Shown here: positions 29,136 through 38,836 of the stretch, piece by piece
How the letters are laid out: each line of letters opens with the position of its first letter
Numbering within the stretch: the stretch's first letter is position 1
DNA from: Nemertoderma westbladi
Taxonomy: Eukaryota; Xenacoelomorpha; Nemertodermatida; Nemertodermatidae
Direction: 5' to 3'
Assembly (NCBI GenBank): GCA_032718475.1
Contig: JAUCBJ010001096.1
Span: forward strand, 35,871 to 99,870
DNA length: 64,000 nucleotides
Made by a program: the position numbers and the translations under genes
Notes under the pieces: model-generated
What the model saw: only the letters and a program-made list of their open reading frames with translations
The model's database searches: none
Told to the model about the DNA's origin: nothing

Positions 29136-29260
29136 ACAAAAGTAAAATGTACCCCAGAACTCAACCAACATATATTTGCGTGGTTGTTGAGAAAGCTTTT
29201 TAACTGCAAATCATTAATTTTTGTATGTTAGTAATAGAACGCCATCAAGATGTCTTTAAA

Positions 29261-29711
29261 CGGTAGCACGAACTTAGTTCCAATCGCACTTAGTTCCAAC
29301 GGTAGCACGAACTTAGTTCCAATCGCACTTAGTTCCAATGGTAGCACGAACTTAGTTCCAATGGTAGCACGAACTTAGTTCCAATCGCATTTAGTTCCAA
29401 CGGTAGCACGAACTTAGTTCCAATCGCACTTAGTTCCAATGGTAGCACGAACTTAGTTCCAATCGCACTTAGTTCCAATGGTAGCACGAACTTAGTTCCA
29501 ATCGCACTTAGTTCCAACGGTACCACGAACTTAGTTCCAATCGCACTTAGTTCCAATGGTAGCACGAACTTAGTTCCAATCGCACTTAGTTCCAACGGTA
29601 CCACGAACTTAGTTCCAATCGCACTTAGTTCCAATGGTAGCACGAACTTAGTTCCAATCGCACTTAGTTCCAACGGTACCACGAACTTAGTTCCAATCGC
29701 ACTTAGTTCCA
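29261..29711 (+). repeat. 39-bp tandem array
   Basis: About 11 copies of a unit alternating GGTAGCACGAACTTAGTTCC and AATCGCACTTAGTTCCAA. It merges at the right with the 21-bp array, which shares the TTAGTTCCAA core. Confidence 0.93.
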
Positions 29712-30035
29712 ATGGATGCGAATTTAGTTCCAATGGAAGCGAATTTACTTCCAATGGAAGCGAATTTAGTTCCAATGGATGCGAATTTAGTTCCAATGGA
29801 TGCGAATTTAGTTCCAATGGATGCGAATTTAGTTCTAATGGATGCGAACTTAGTTCCAATGGATGCGAATTTAGTTCCAATGGAAGCGAATTTAGTTCCA
29901 ATGGATGCGAATTTAGTTCCAATGCATGCGAATTTAGTTCTAATGGATGCGAACTTAGTTCCAATGGATGCGAATTTAGTTCCAATGGAAGCGAATTTAC
30001 TGTAGTTCCAATGGAAGCGAACTTAGTTCCAATGT
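29712..30035 (+). repeat. 21-bp tandem array
   Basis: About 15 copies of TGGATGCGAATTTAGTTCCA-A with GGAAGCG variants. Open frames on both strands are repeat by-products. Confidence 0.93.
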
Positions 30036-30558
30036 TGCAATCGCGGGGATATAGCCACGTACTGTAGCAGGCGAACCCTATTGCGTATTGCCACTATTTG
30101 GGGTGGGTCGGGGTCAACAATAATTGTAAATAATTGTAAAACTCTTCTGTCATTTTTAAAAAACGAATTATTATTAATGAATTAAATGTATAATTACACA
30201 CTTTGAAATATATATTAATCACGAGTATACTGATACTGACTGACTGAGTCTGTAGTATTATATACTCAAGTCATACACATTGTACCATTTTCACACCAAA
30301 TACTATATTTACCAGATGTTTCGGTTTAGGTGGATGGGCGTAGTTTGGGTTAAGAGCTTGGGCGTTGTTTTTTTTACATATTACATATTATATATACATA
30401 TTATATCATTTTAAATGATTAAATATATAAATTGAATTGTTTGGGTTACGAGGTTGGGCGTTTTGGTTTAGTTATTTACAATTATTATTTAACCATCCGC
30501 CTAATAGTGTCATTAAACAGATTCTTCGCAAACAACGTGGCTCGCCCCACACCTGAAA
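30036..30558. other. Non-coding interior between inverted arrays
   Basis: No gene seen. GC-richer at both ends and very AT-rich in the middle. It is flanked by the TTAGTTCCAA arrays in opposite orientations. Confidence 0.5.
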
Positions 30559-30624
30559 CATTGGAACTAAATTCGTTTCCATTGGAATTAAATTCGCATG
30601 AGGCTTAAATTGGAACTAAGTACG
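30559..30624 (-). repeat. Inverted short copy of the TTAGTTCCAA repeat
   Basis: TTGGAACTAAATTCG, TTGGAATTAAATTCGCAT and TTGGAACTAAG are the reverse complement of the unit filling 29712-30035. Only about three units are left on this side. Confidence 0.8.
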
Positions 30625-31232
30625 GGGAATTCTTTAAACGAACCTGTCTTACACAGACTCCAAGAAATAGATGTGATTGGAAGAGGCAAACCAAGAATGA
30701 CTTGCATCAAGCAAAAAACTACCCCCATCTAATGTAATATAACATTCGCCGAGGCAAACAAATCATAAACACAATTACTGCGATGTGTGAAATGTTATCC
30801 ATATCCGCAACCTGGGAAACGGCCCCAAAGAGTAGTTCATTCTGCGGAGGGGTCTTTCTGTATTAGACAAATAAAATAAAGAACACGAATTATTTATACC
30901 TAATACATTCTCAGTTAACCTAATGCAAACATCGGAGCAACCAATATAATGTACATGTACAAGCCTCCTATGAAAGTTTGTGAAATCTTCCATTAAGTCT
31001 ACCCGACAGCAGTTGATACCCGTCTGGCACCCTGGTTCAGTTTTCTGATTTTGTTAGTTTAATCGACAGCTGTTGTAAACGTCCCAGATATACAATATAA
31101 TACGATATAATTAATGTACGTAACTCCAATTGACAATAAGTAGTGAAATGTTGTTTAGCTGTAAAAGTGTAGTTGTGGGTATTTAATTTCGCGTTCCATA
31201 ATGTTGATAATATGCTAATATTAGTCTTACTT
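30625..31232. other. Unique AT-rich DNA, no gene seen
   Basis: No motif, repeat or convincing exon identified. Confidence 0.5.
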
Positions 31233-31470
31233 TTTTTTCACTAATCTCCAGGAAATTAGTTATAAAAGTCTTTCTTAACTAATTTTTAACTTTTTTTAAC
31301 TATTTTTTTTACTTTTTTTAAAACTAATTTTTAACTTTTTTAACTATTTTTTTTACTTTTTTTAAAACTAATTTTTAACTTTTTTAACTATTTTTTTTAC
31401 TTTTTTTTAAACTAATTTTTAACTTTTCTCAACTAATTTTTACTTTTTTTAACTACTGTACTTTTATTTT
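31233..31470. repeat. T-rich tandem repeat
   Basis: Four imperfect copies of a roughly 43-bp unit made of AACTAATTTTTAAC and AACTATTTTTTTTAC. Low complexity. Confidence 0.85.
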
Positions 31471-31720
31471 TAATGAACTACAGTATTTACTACTCAATGT
31501 AATCAAATTGATACATACTTTCATATAATTGAGTAAGTTCCTGGTACATAAATGATTGTATAATGTAGACCGAGGCTTGTCGGGTAGCTTTCTGTACAGC
31601 AGGCAGTCACTCTCTCTAATGTTAACATTCCCAAGTTGCATATAATATTGCGCTGAACAAATTTAGAAATTCGAGTTGCCTTTGTCTTTCTGTCAGATTC
31701 TCTGTAAAAACTAAAAAAGC

Positions 31721-32107
31721 AAATCATCAACCTGAAATTTTGGCAATGGGGTTTTCTTGTTCGGTTATTTCATTTCTGATATCGGTTTTTATGTTTGACG
31801 CAATCAAAACTGTCCGTTTGTCACTGTCTGTTTGTCTGTAGAAAAGTAAGAAAGCATATCAAATCATCAACCTGAAATTTTGGCAATGGGGGTTTTCTTG
31901 TTCGGTTATTTCATTTCTGATATCGGTTTTTACGTTTGACGCAATCTACACTGTCGGTTTGTCAGTCTTTCTGTCTGTTTGTCTGTCAAAGAGTAAGAAG
32001 CATAACATCAACCTGAAATTATGGCAATGGGGGTTTTCTTGGTCGGTGAGTTCATTTCTGAAGTCACTTTTTACGTTCAACGACATCTTATCCCACTGTT
32101 TTATGAG
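31721..32107. repeat. Three tandem copies of a 140-bp unit
   Basis: Each copy starts at CATCAACCTGAAATTTTGGC and contains GGTTTTCTTGTTCGGTTATT and GACGCAATC. The third (about 32005-32107) is the most diverged and runs into an open minus-strand frame. On the minus strand each copy encodes a related peptide (around KTDIRNEITEQENPHCQNF). Confidence 0.85.
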
Positions 32108-32242
32108 TATTTTGGTTAGTCCCTCATAACAGCTATCATTGAAATCTGAACTATCCTCGGGCTCTGATTCACTGACATCCTCAGATTCATCCGATTCACT
32201 TGCGTACTCATAGTACGTGGGTGGAGCTCTAAAACTCTCCTT
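31946..32242 (-). CDS. Unrecognised acidic reading frame (fragment)
   Basis: A stop-to-stop minus-strand frame of about 98 codons with no Met at its front, so it is a fragment or internal exon. The first third is acidic and Ser-rich (YYEYASESDESEDVSESEPE), followed by a mixed part (CYEGLTKILIKQWDKMSLNV) and DQENPHCHNFRL. Composition is coherent and unlike the surrounding AT-rich DNA. The end of the frame is part of the 140-bp unit that is tandemly tripled at 31721-32107, and the duplicated copies carry stops. I do not recognise the family. It could be an exon or a transposon-encoded fragment. Confidence 0.35.
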   Translation of the reverse strand, partial: KESFRAPPTYYEYASESDESEDVSESEPEDSSDFNDSCYEGLTKILIKQWDKMSLNVKSDFRNELTDQENPHCHNFRLMLCFLLFDRQTDRKTDKPTV

Positions 32243-32664
32243 TTAGATTACAGTAAGTAACGGATACATTACAACACAACTATCTACCTTTGTAATCTGA
32301 TATTTTAATCTAACTACCATACCGGTATGGTAAGAGTCATCTGCTGGTCAGGTGCAGTAAACAGGTACTGATGTCTAAAATGATGTCCATTGATCATTAG
32401 GGCACAGAAACTAACGGATTCTTCTCGAATTTCACAAACGTCGCAAACATCGGTAATTTTTTCTACAATGTTGACTCCTTAAACAGAAGGGTCCCAAATG
32501 ATATTTTTAACCTTTATTTTTTGTTGTGTTTTTAGAGTGCTTTTTTATATTGATGAATGTTCTAGAACCTTAGTAGATATTTTTTGTGGTAGCTAGTTTT
32601 TTTTTGATTAGCTAGTATTTAAAAAAAATAAATAATTGAAGTTTAATATTCAATTTTAGTCTAT
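32243..32664. other. Non-coding AT-rich DNA
   Basis: No gene or repeat recognised. Confidence 0.5.
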
Positions 32665-33050
32665 ATTATTAAAGTATATATTAATAATAATAATAATGCA
32701 GATATGTAATATAGCGCCCATTCTAAAGTTAAGTTCTAGTTAAGTTAAGTTGTAAACCGTATGCTCTATTAAACAGTAGAGTTTTCAGGTCGCGTTTGAA
32801 TTGGTTGAGATTGATGCATATTGTTTTTAGCATAAGTGAAAGATCGGTGAAGTCAGTTTGGAGCGGACAGTTTCCAAATTACAAGTTGGAACTTTGAAGA
32901 TCCAAATTAATTCTGTTCGGGTAACATTATAGTTGGGAACCAATAAATCTAGAGATACAGTAGGTCGGGGCCTGATTGTTATATATTTCCATGTTAATAA
33001 AGCTATCTTGTATTCAATCCTTTATCCTATTATTGGGAGCCAGGGTAATT
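32665..33050 (-). pseudogene. LINE 3'-end remnant
   Basis: On the minus strand a short stretch reads NLNQFKRDLKTLLFNRAYG, a motif typical of the last residues of CR1-like LINE ORF2 proteins (FKxxLKTxLF..AY). A 3' UTR and a (ATT)n-type tail near 32670-32698 follow. Upstream codons are interrupted by stops. It is a decayed, 5'-truncated copy. Confidence 0.5.
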
Positions 33051-33663
33051 CCTTTAAGGCAAATGTTACATGAGCTTATATATTAACTCTCTTTGTAGCA
33101 AAACCACGATAGATAGAAACTTGGGATATGAGTCATAACTGAGCCCATGGTGGTGAATTAGAAAAACCATTTATCATGGCAACCAGACAAATTTTCAAAT
33201 ATATAAAATAATAATTTGAAGAAGAATGTTACTGTTTTATGACGTGAGACCAACCCCTAACCCCATTACATCACATATTTTGCATCCGAATCATGTTGTT
33301 GCATTGCTCAGTTTCTATGACAACACTGAAAACTGACGTTTTGATACAAAAATCGTTAATTTCATACGCAATATTAATTGCGTAATGTAAATTACGCAAT
33401 AGTTTTCTGAAGCGCAGTATGTGTCATCTGAACTGACAACAATCTGGAAATTTTTTTAAAAGCTTAAAAATAAACAGTTCCAGAATACTATAGTTTCCAT
33501 GGCAATATGAGTTAAATAAGGCAAATAGGCTTACCTACCTATGCTAAGCAACAAACTAATGAGTCAAAGTTTGTATAATTTTCCTTAGCTTCGTGGTTGC
33601 ATTTCCGTTTTGAAATTACTTTCTAGTATTATGATATGATGTTAATTATTTAATATATTTATA
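33051..33663. other. Upstream region of the secreted Ig gene
   Basis: AT-rich. No promoter element can be assigned with confidence. TATTTATAATG immediately precedes the start codon, too close to be a TATA box. Confidence 0.4.
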
Positions 33664-34525
33664 ATGAAATTATATATAATTACATTACTAACTCTAACTG
33701 ATGTTATTTTGGGGTTCATCATGTATAATGGATATAAACTAGTCGAACCAGATGGAACTAAATTTACTAGAGAATGTTTACGGAAAGAAGAAAGAAATAG
33801 TATTAGAGTAAAAGTTGATTTTCTTATTAATCAACAAAGTGAATTAACTATTTCCGATGTATTAGATTTAATGGTTATTGCTAAGGATGGTAAAGGTAAA
33901 AACATAGAAGTGCGGAATGGAGTCAACGCCAATAGAGATGTTTGTAACAATGGAGCCAATGTTATCAGTTGTGATGGATGGACTACAACAGAATATATAA
34001 GTGGCAGAACAGTTGGGTCTACAGGAAATATAACTGTTGGGTTGAATCCTCCTGTTATTGAATCTATACCGGAGGTATTTGAGATCAGAATATTTTTTTG
34101 GACAAATGCAACCGCAAGGGAAAAACTTAAAGACAACCCAGCCATATCCGATCAGACAGCTTTCCCACTTATAATAACTCTTCCACCACAATGTAAAGCT
34201 GATAGTGATCCAGAGTGTCGCTGCGATGTACCGAGTTGTACTTATATAGAAGGCAGTTCAGCTACATTAAACTGTAAGTTATCGGATTGGGTACCGGTAC
34301 CGGTAGCTGGAAGTACATCAGGAGATTCTAGATGGAGTTGGTATAGTAACGGAGGTGCTATTGGTGGAGTCGTAACTATTGGTGGAGTCGTAACTGAACC
34401 AGAAGATACACTGAGTATAAATAGAGATCTAAGTCGTGGAGATAATGGGGCAGAGTTTATATGTAAGGCGATGAATAGAGCTATAGAAGAGGATAAATCC
34501 TGTACCACTACGATCGTAGTTCAAT
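33664..34525 (+). CDS. First coding exon: signal peptide, novel N-domain and Ig domain
   Basis: The ATG opens a typical signal peptide (about residues 1-17, with cleavage likely near GFIMYN). Residues 18 to about 175 form a Cys-containing domain I do not recognise (YKLVEPDGTKFTRECL, VCNNGANVISCDGWTT, EIRIFFWTNATAREK). After a CRCDVPSC link, residues about 190-287 are an Ig domain with SATLNCKL, the core Trp (RWSWYSNG), and LSRGDNGAEFICKAMN carrying the second Cys. Sequons NIT and NAT suggest glycosylation. The exon ends at CAAT|GTAAGT (34526), phase 1. A perfect 18-bp tandem duplication at about 34360-34395 doubles a IGGVVT motif inside the Ig loop. The product is secreted or surface-bound. 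It probably continues into the laminin-G exons at 38180 and 43075. Two truncated duplicates lie at 16659 and 27846. Confidence 0.82.
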
Positions 34526-35085
34526 GTAAGTTTGAGATATCCACTAAAGGTTATATTATGTTACAATATGTTTAGTTACATACGATCGGTGTCAGTGAAC
34601 TTGAGACTGTAGACTTGGGTTTCTGAGACGACTGGAGGCATTCTGAGGAAGCCAAACCGGTAAATGACATAAAGTGACTACACAAGGCTTAGTATAAATC
34701 GATGAGGTTGCCAAGATTATTGTACTTAGTACACCCATACTGTTTGTTTAGGCCCTAGGACACTCTGTCAAAGCAAATATTAACTGGTTGGTTTAGTTAG
34801 AAATCTATTATCGCCTCAGCTGAATTACTCTTCCCAATGCATTCTATGAGAATATCTCACTCTGCTAATGTAAGCTGAATGACTTTAAGTACAGTGTGTT
34901 GGCTACATTAATGCCAACATTATTGCAAAATGTTTTATTGTTGGATTACTCTCTGTCAGTCTCCCCTTCAGAACATTGTATAGGGAATTTACTTTAGTTT
35001 ACTCTACTGTGCCATTCAGCTGAATGGATTTGAGCGATTGCCAAGTTACAGAGTTGGATCATTCTCTGACCATAGGCAAAGACAT
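34526..35085. other. Intron start with dispersed repeat
   Basis: Begins GTAAGT. The segment 34960-35085 (ACTTTAGTTTACTCTACTGT, TGGATTTGAG, CTCTGACCATAGG) recurs in the same orientation at about 37505-37620. No exon seen. Confidence 0.55.
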
Positions 35086-35844
35086 CAAATCTTTTTAAAA
35101 ATATACTTTTTCCATGTTTTTTTTTCTGACCAAAAATTTCAAAAAAAAATTTTTCGTAGCCAGTACTGCCAATCGATTCGCCATCAAAAATAACGCAAAA
35201 AATTTTTTTTGCAAAATTTTAAATTACTGTAAATTTTTGGCGACTGGGGGGGGGGTCAATTTTTTTCGATCCGCTATAACTCCGGAACGCTTTGTCCAAA
35301 TTCGATGGGGTTTTTATTTTTCAACTTAATTCGATGTCCTCTTTCAGTCTATCCATGTTTCGAAACCCCAAACAGCGCCGTTCAAAATTTAATTTTTTCT
35401 AGTTCTAGAATTTTACAAATTTCAAAAAAGTTGCAGTATTTTATTAACGCCTTTACGGAATTCGATAGCGTTTTCGATTTTTATATTAAACGCAATATCC
35501 TGAATCTCACTAGCCTAGTTTCGCGTCACCAACGCCAAGACTTCATACTTTTTGAGGAAAATTTTTCTAGAATAATTTTTTTTAATTACATTTATCGCGA
35601 TTTCTTATTACTGGTTTCACATGAATTGATGGAGTTTTCAATTGATTAACTAAACACGATATCGCGCATCGCACCAGCGTGGTTTCGAAATTCCAAAACG
35701 AGGTCTTCACTAGTTGCAGGTCGATTTTGTTCTAGAATTGAGCAACTAATAATAGATCGAATTTATTAATAATTATTGTATGAAATATGATTGTATTTTT
35801 ACATAATTATTAGTTCTATACTCGCCCTTCGAGCAGCAAGTGAG
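35086..35844. other. T/A-rich non-coding stretch, no supported gene
   Basis: Homopolymer-rich DNA with a G run at 35246-35254. A 114-codon open frame at 35305-35649 has low-complexity Phe/Ile/Leu content, no domain and no splice context, so I do not call it a gene. Confidence 0.5.
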
Positions 35845-36115
35845 TTAATCAAATATTAGACACAATGTTTGACTTTGTCCCTTCGAGCAGCACGTGAGTT
35901 TGGCTTTGACCCATCGAGCAGCACGTGAGTTACATCAAATAATAGACACACTGTTTGACTTTGTCCCTTCGAGCAGCACGTGAGTTTTGCTTTGACCCTT
36001 GATATATGATGTTGCGTCCTTCGAGCAGCACGTGAGTTACATCAAATAATAGACACACTGTTTGACTTCGTCCCTTCGAGCAGCACGTGGGTTTGGCTTT
36101 GACCCTTCCAGCAGC
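35845..36115. repeat. CCTTCGAGCAGCACGTGAGT tandem array
   Basis: About six copies of the 20-base core, separated alternately by a TTGGCTTTGAC-type short spacer and a longer ACATCAAATAATAGACACAC-containing spacer. Each core carries CACGTG, an E-box palindrome. Confidence 0.88.
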
Positions 36116-36116
36116 G

Positions 36117-36955
36117 TGTGTCAATCGAGCCGAATCATACCGATCGAGCCGAATAGAACCAATCGAGGCGATCAAGCCGAGACGAGCCAATCGAGCCGAG
36201 TTAGCCGAATGGAACCGAGTTGAGCCCAATCAAGCCGAGCGATCCAAACTGAGCCGAGACAAGCCCAATCGAGTTGAGTCGAGCCCAATAGAGCCGAGTC
36301 GAACCCAATCAATCCTAGTCGAGCCCAATTGAGCCGGACCGAGCCAAGTCGAGCCCAATCGAGCCATACTGTGCCAAGTTGAGCCAAATCAAGCCGAGTC
36401 AAGCCCAAATCAATCCAAACCGAGCCGAGTCGAGTGGATTGAGCCGAGTCGAGCTGAACCGAGCCGAGTCAAACCCAATCGAGCCGATTGAGCCGAATCG
36501 AGCTGAGTCGACTCAGATCGAGCCGAGCCGAACCCAATCGAACCATGTCACGCCAAATTGAGCCGGACTGAGTCGAGTCGAGACCAATCAAGCCGAGTCG
36601 AGCCGAGTCGAGCCGGACGGAGCCGAGTTGAGCCTAATCGAATCGAGTCGAGCCCAATAGAGCCGAGTCGAGCCCAATCAAGCCTAGTCGCGCCCAATTG
36701 AGCCGGACCGAGCCCAGTCGAGCTAGACTGAGCCAAGTTGAGCCAAATCGAGCCGAATCAAGACCAATCAAGCCCAATCGAGCTGAGTCGAGACCAATCG
36801 AGCCGAGTCGAGCCCAATTGAGCCAAGTCGAGCCAGACCGAACCGAGTCGAACCCAATCAAGCCGATTGAGACGAATCGAGCTGAGTCGAGTCGAGCCCA
36901 ATCAAGCTGAGTCGAGCCCAATCGAGCCAAACCGAGCCCATCAAGCCAAGTCGAA
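36117..36955. repeat. 10-bp GAGCCGAGTC/GAGCCCAATC array
   Basis: About 80 copies of roughly 10-bp units such as GAGCCGAGTC, GAGCCCAATC and GAGCCAAATC. GC-rich relative to the intron around it. Open frames on both strands are by-products. Confidence 0.93.
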
Positions 36956-37879
36956 TGTATCAGGTTATACACTGTGGCATTCAAAATGTTTTATAGGTGA
37001 ACGGCATTTAGAATGAATGAAATGTATAGAGATGGCCTAGTAATGCTATTCAATAGAGGAATGGCCAACTAATTACATCTGAACTCAACTCGAGTGAGAG
37101 TAGCTCGCATTGTTTCTACAGGACAAACAAACCTTGTCTGTCATAGACAGAGTGTAAGGCATAGAACAATTACACCATCTGGTTTGGCAAGTAAATTCCT
37201 TTGTCCTACCTACCGCGTACCTCAGCATTAGTTGAATGGAGAACTTTCCACACCATCAGGTGTCTCAATTAAAATACATTGCGTCTAATTGTTTTATTTA
37301 TAAATCTTTTGGCCAACAGTAATACTGTAGAGACTATTTTTATAAAAGTGTATATTTAATCAGCCACATAATATGATTTTCCATAGGCTAACATTATAGT
37401 TTGAAATGTAAAAATCAATGCTTAATATATGTATCAGGTTACACACTGTGGCATTAAAAATGTTTTATAGTTGATTGGCATTTAGCGGCTTCCCTTCAGA
37501 GTCATAGGCAAACATTGTTGAGGAAATTTACTTTAGTTTACTCTACTGTGTCATTCAGGTAAATGGATTTGAGTAATTGCCAAGATACAGAGTAGAATCT
37601 CTCTCTGACCATAGGTAAATAACACATTCCTTCAGACCATAGTCAAACATTGTTGATGGAAATTACATTTGATTGATGACTTCCGACTTGCTTCTAGTAA
37701 AAAGTCGGTTCCTCATCGGGCTGCTAGGCCCATCACAAGTTTATATTGTATCTTTATGGATTACGCCAATAGATAGATATTTTACGATCTAAGGTTTCAA
37801 GGTTGGATGTTAATCGCATTTATCAGTGCTATTTATATATCTATCATAAATTTCATTTACATTGCTGTTGATGTGTGTA
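36956..37879. other. Intron DNA with two dispersed repeats
   Basis: TGTATCAGGTTAYACACTGTGGCATT with TTTTATAG occurs at 36956-37015 and again at 37431-37490. The segment 37505-37620 repeats 34960-35085. No exon recognised. Confidence 0.6.
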
Positions 37880-38092
37880 TTACTGGATCCTATAACTGGG
37901 ATAGTAGGAGTTATCGAGGGAGGTAAATTAGGCACCCTATTATACAGCCTGTTCATTGCTAATTGTAATCAGTATGGGTCTCTTACTAGGACTATGGTTG
38001 ATGACCTGGTTATCTATGGTGGGGGGACGTCAGTGCAACTTTTTGTCATAGATCAGTTAACTCTTATAGCGATACCAACTGCCTTAATGTAA
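37880..38092 (+). pseudogene. Small reverse transcriptase remnant
   Basis: A short frame reads GVIEGGKLGTLLYSLFIANC and, 20 residues later, MVDDLVIYGG. This order and spacing fit the GxxQGxxLxPLLF and YADD motifs of a LINE RT, but nothing before or after supports a larger element. Probably a scrap inside the intron. Confidence 0.45.
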
Positions 38093-38179
38093 ACTTAAAA
38101 GCAATGAAATTCCACTGTGGTGGATGACTACTAACTACTATATTCACCAAATTATCATTTACACAAATTAATTTTATAG

Positions 38180-38836
38180 ATGATTGTGAATACAAGTCAT
38201 GGTGGCCTTTAAACTATGATGATCGTGGTGATGAAAAACTAGGTAAATTCAATGGGATATTGCATGGAGCTGTAAAATATGGTCCAGGACCAGGGGGGAT
38301 TGAAGATCAAGCAATGGGATTTCATCATGGCTATGTGTCAATTGGCCATGGGAGTGATGAATTAACCTCGGAGACATTTACAATGTTGATGTTTGTTAAG
38401 AGGAGTGGAGGAGGAACTGGACCAATATATGAATTTGGTTCGAGTTCATCAATTGGTTCACATTTCTGGAGTCATGGTGCAATCACTTCCTTGTGGTACT
38501 ATTCCATGATTACTGGTGTTGCAGGACAAGAAGTTACCAGTGCTGTTGTTCTAGATGAATGGCATATGGTTGCTATCGGAAGAAGTGAGGTGAATAGGCA
38601 ACAATTCATTTACAGCCGACGTCTAGGTACTGATGTCCAACTCAGAAGGGAGGTTGAAACAGTGAACACTGAAAGATGTCCTGTAGATTTGTCATGTGAT
38701 CTTAATTTAGGTAAACGTCTTCAAAATGGACATGCATATCCCGGATATATTGCTCATGCTCGATATTACAACTGCTACCTATCAGAGGAAGATCTTCAGG
38801 AGACTTTTCATCAGTTGTCCCATTATGGAAGAAAAG
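38180..38836 (+). CDS. Laminin-G/concanavalin-A-like exon 1
   Basis: Internal exon of 657 bp. The acceptor TTTTATAG is at 38179 and the donor AAAG|GTTAGT at 38837, phase 1 on both sides. It encodes a single beta-sandwich domain of about 219 residues: WWPLNYDDRGDEKLGKFNG, TFTMLMFVKRSGGGTGPIYE, VVLDEWHMVAIGR, FIYSRR, LNLGKRLQNGHAYPGYIAHA and RYYNCYLSEEDL. The pattern (front strand, RxxG turn, DEWHMVAxGR, and a closing GYIAHARxY strand) is that of the LamG/ConA-like glucanase fold, usually an adhesion or glycan-binding module. The Cys pair at TERCPVDLSCD is internal. It has a close duplicate 4.2 kb downstream. It very likely belongs to the same gene as the 33664 exon. Confidence 0.78.

Larger units (their letters stand above)
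25491..29140 (+). repeat. Segmental duplication copy B
   Basis: Collinear with 15420-17870. It carries the same truncated exon (27846-28007) and RT fragment, with an 822-bp LINE insertion (26165-26986) and about 290 bp at 27170-27450 that copy A lacks. The right end repeats the R segment (28901-29135). The two copies bracket the two large satellites. Confidence 0.88.

Noticed and set aside
29329-30005. Met-Asp/Glu-Ala-Asn-Leu repeat frames
   Set aside because: 39-bp and 21-bp tandem repeats, both multiples of 3. No selection evidence.
35305-35649. 114-codon frame as a gene
   Set aside because: Low-complexity hydrophobic composition in T-rich DNA, no domain, no splice context.
36087-36984. 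Glu-Pro-Asn-Arg-Ala repeat proteins
   Set aside because: They come from a 10-bp unit read in several frames on both strands.
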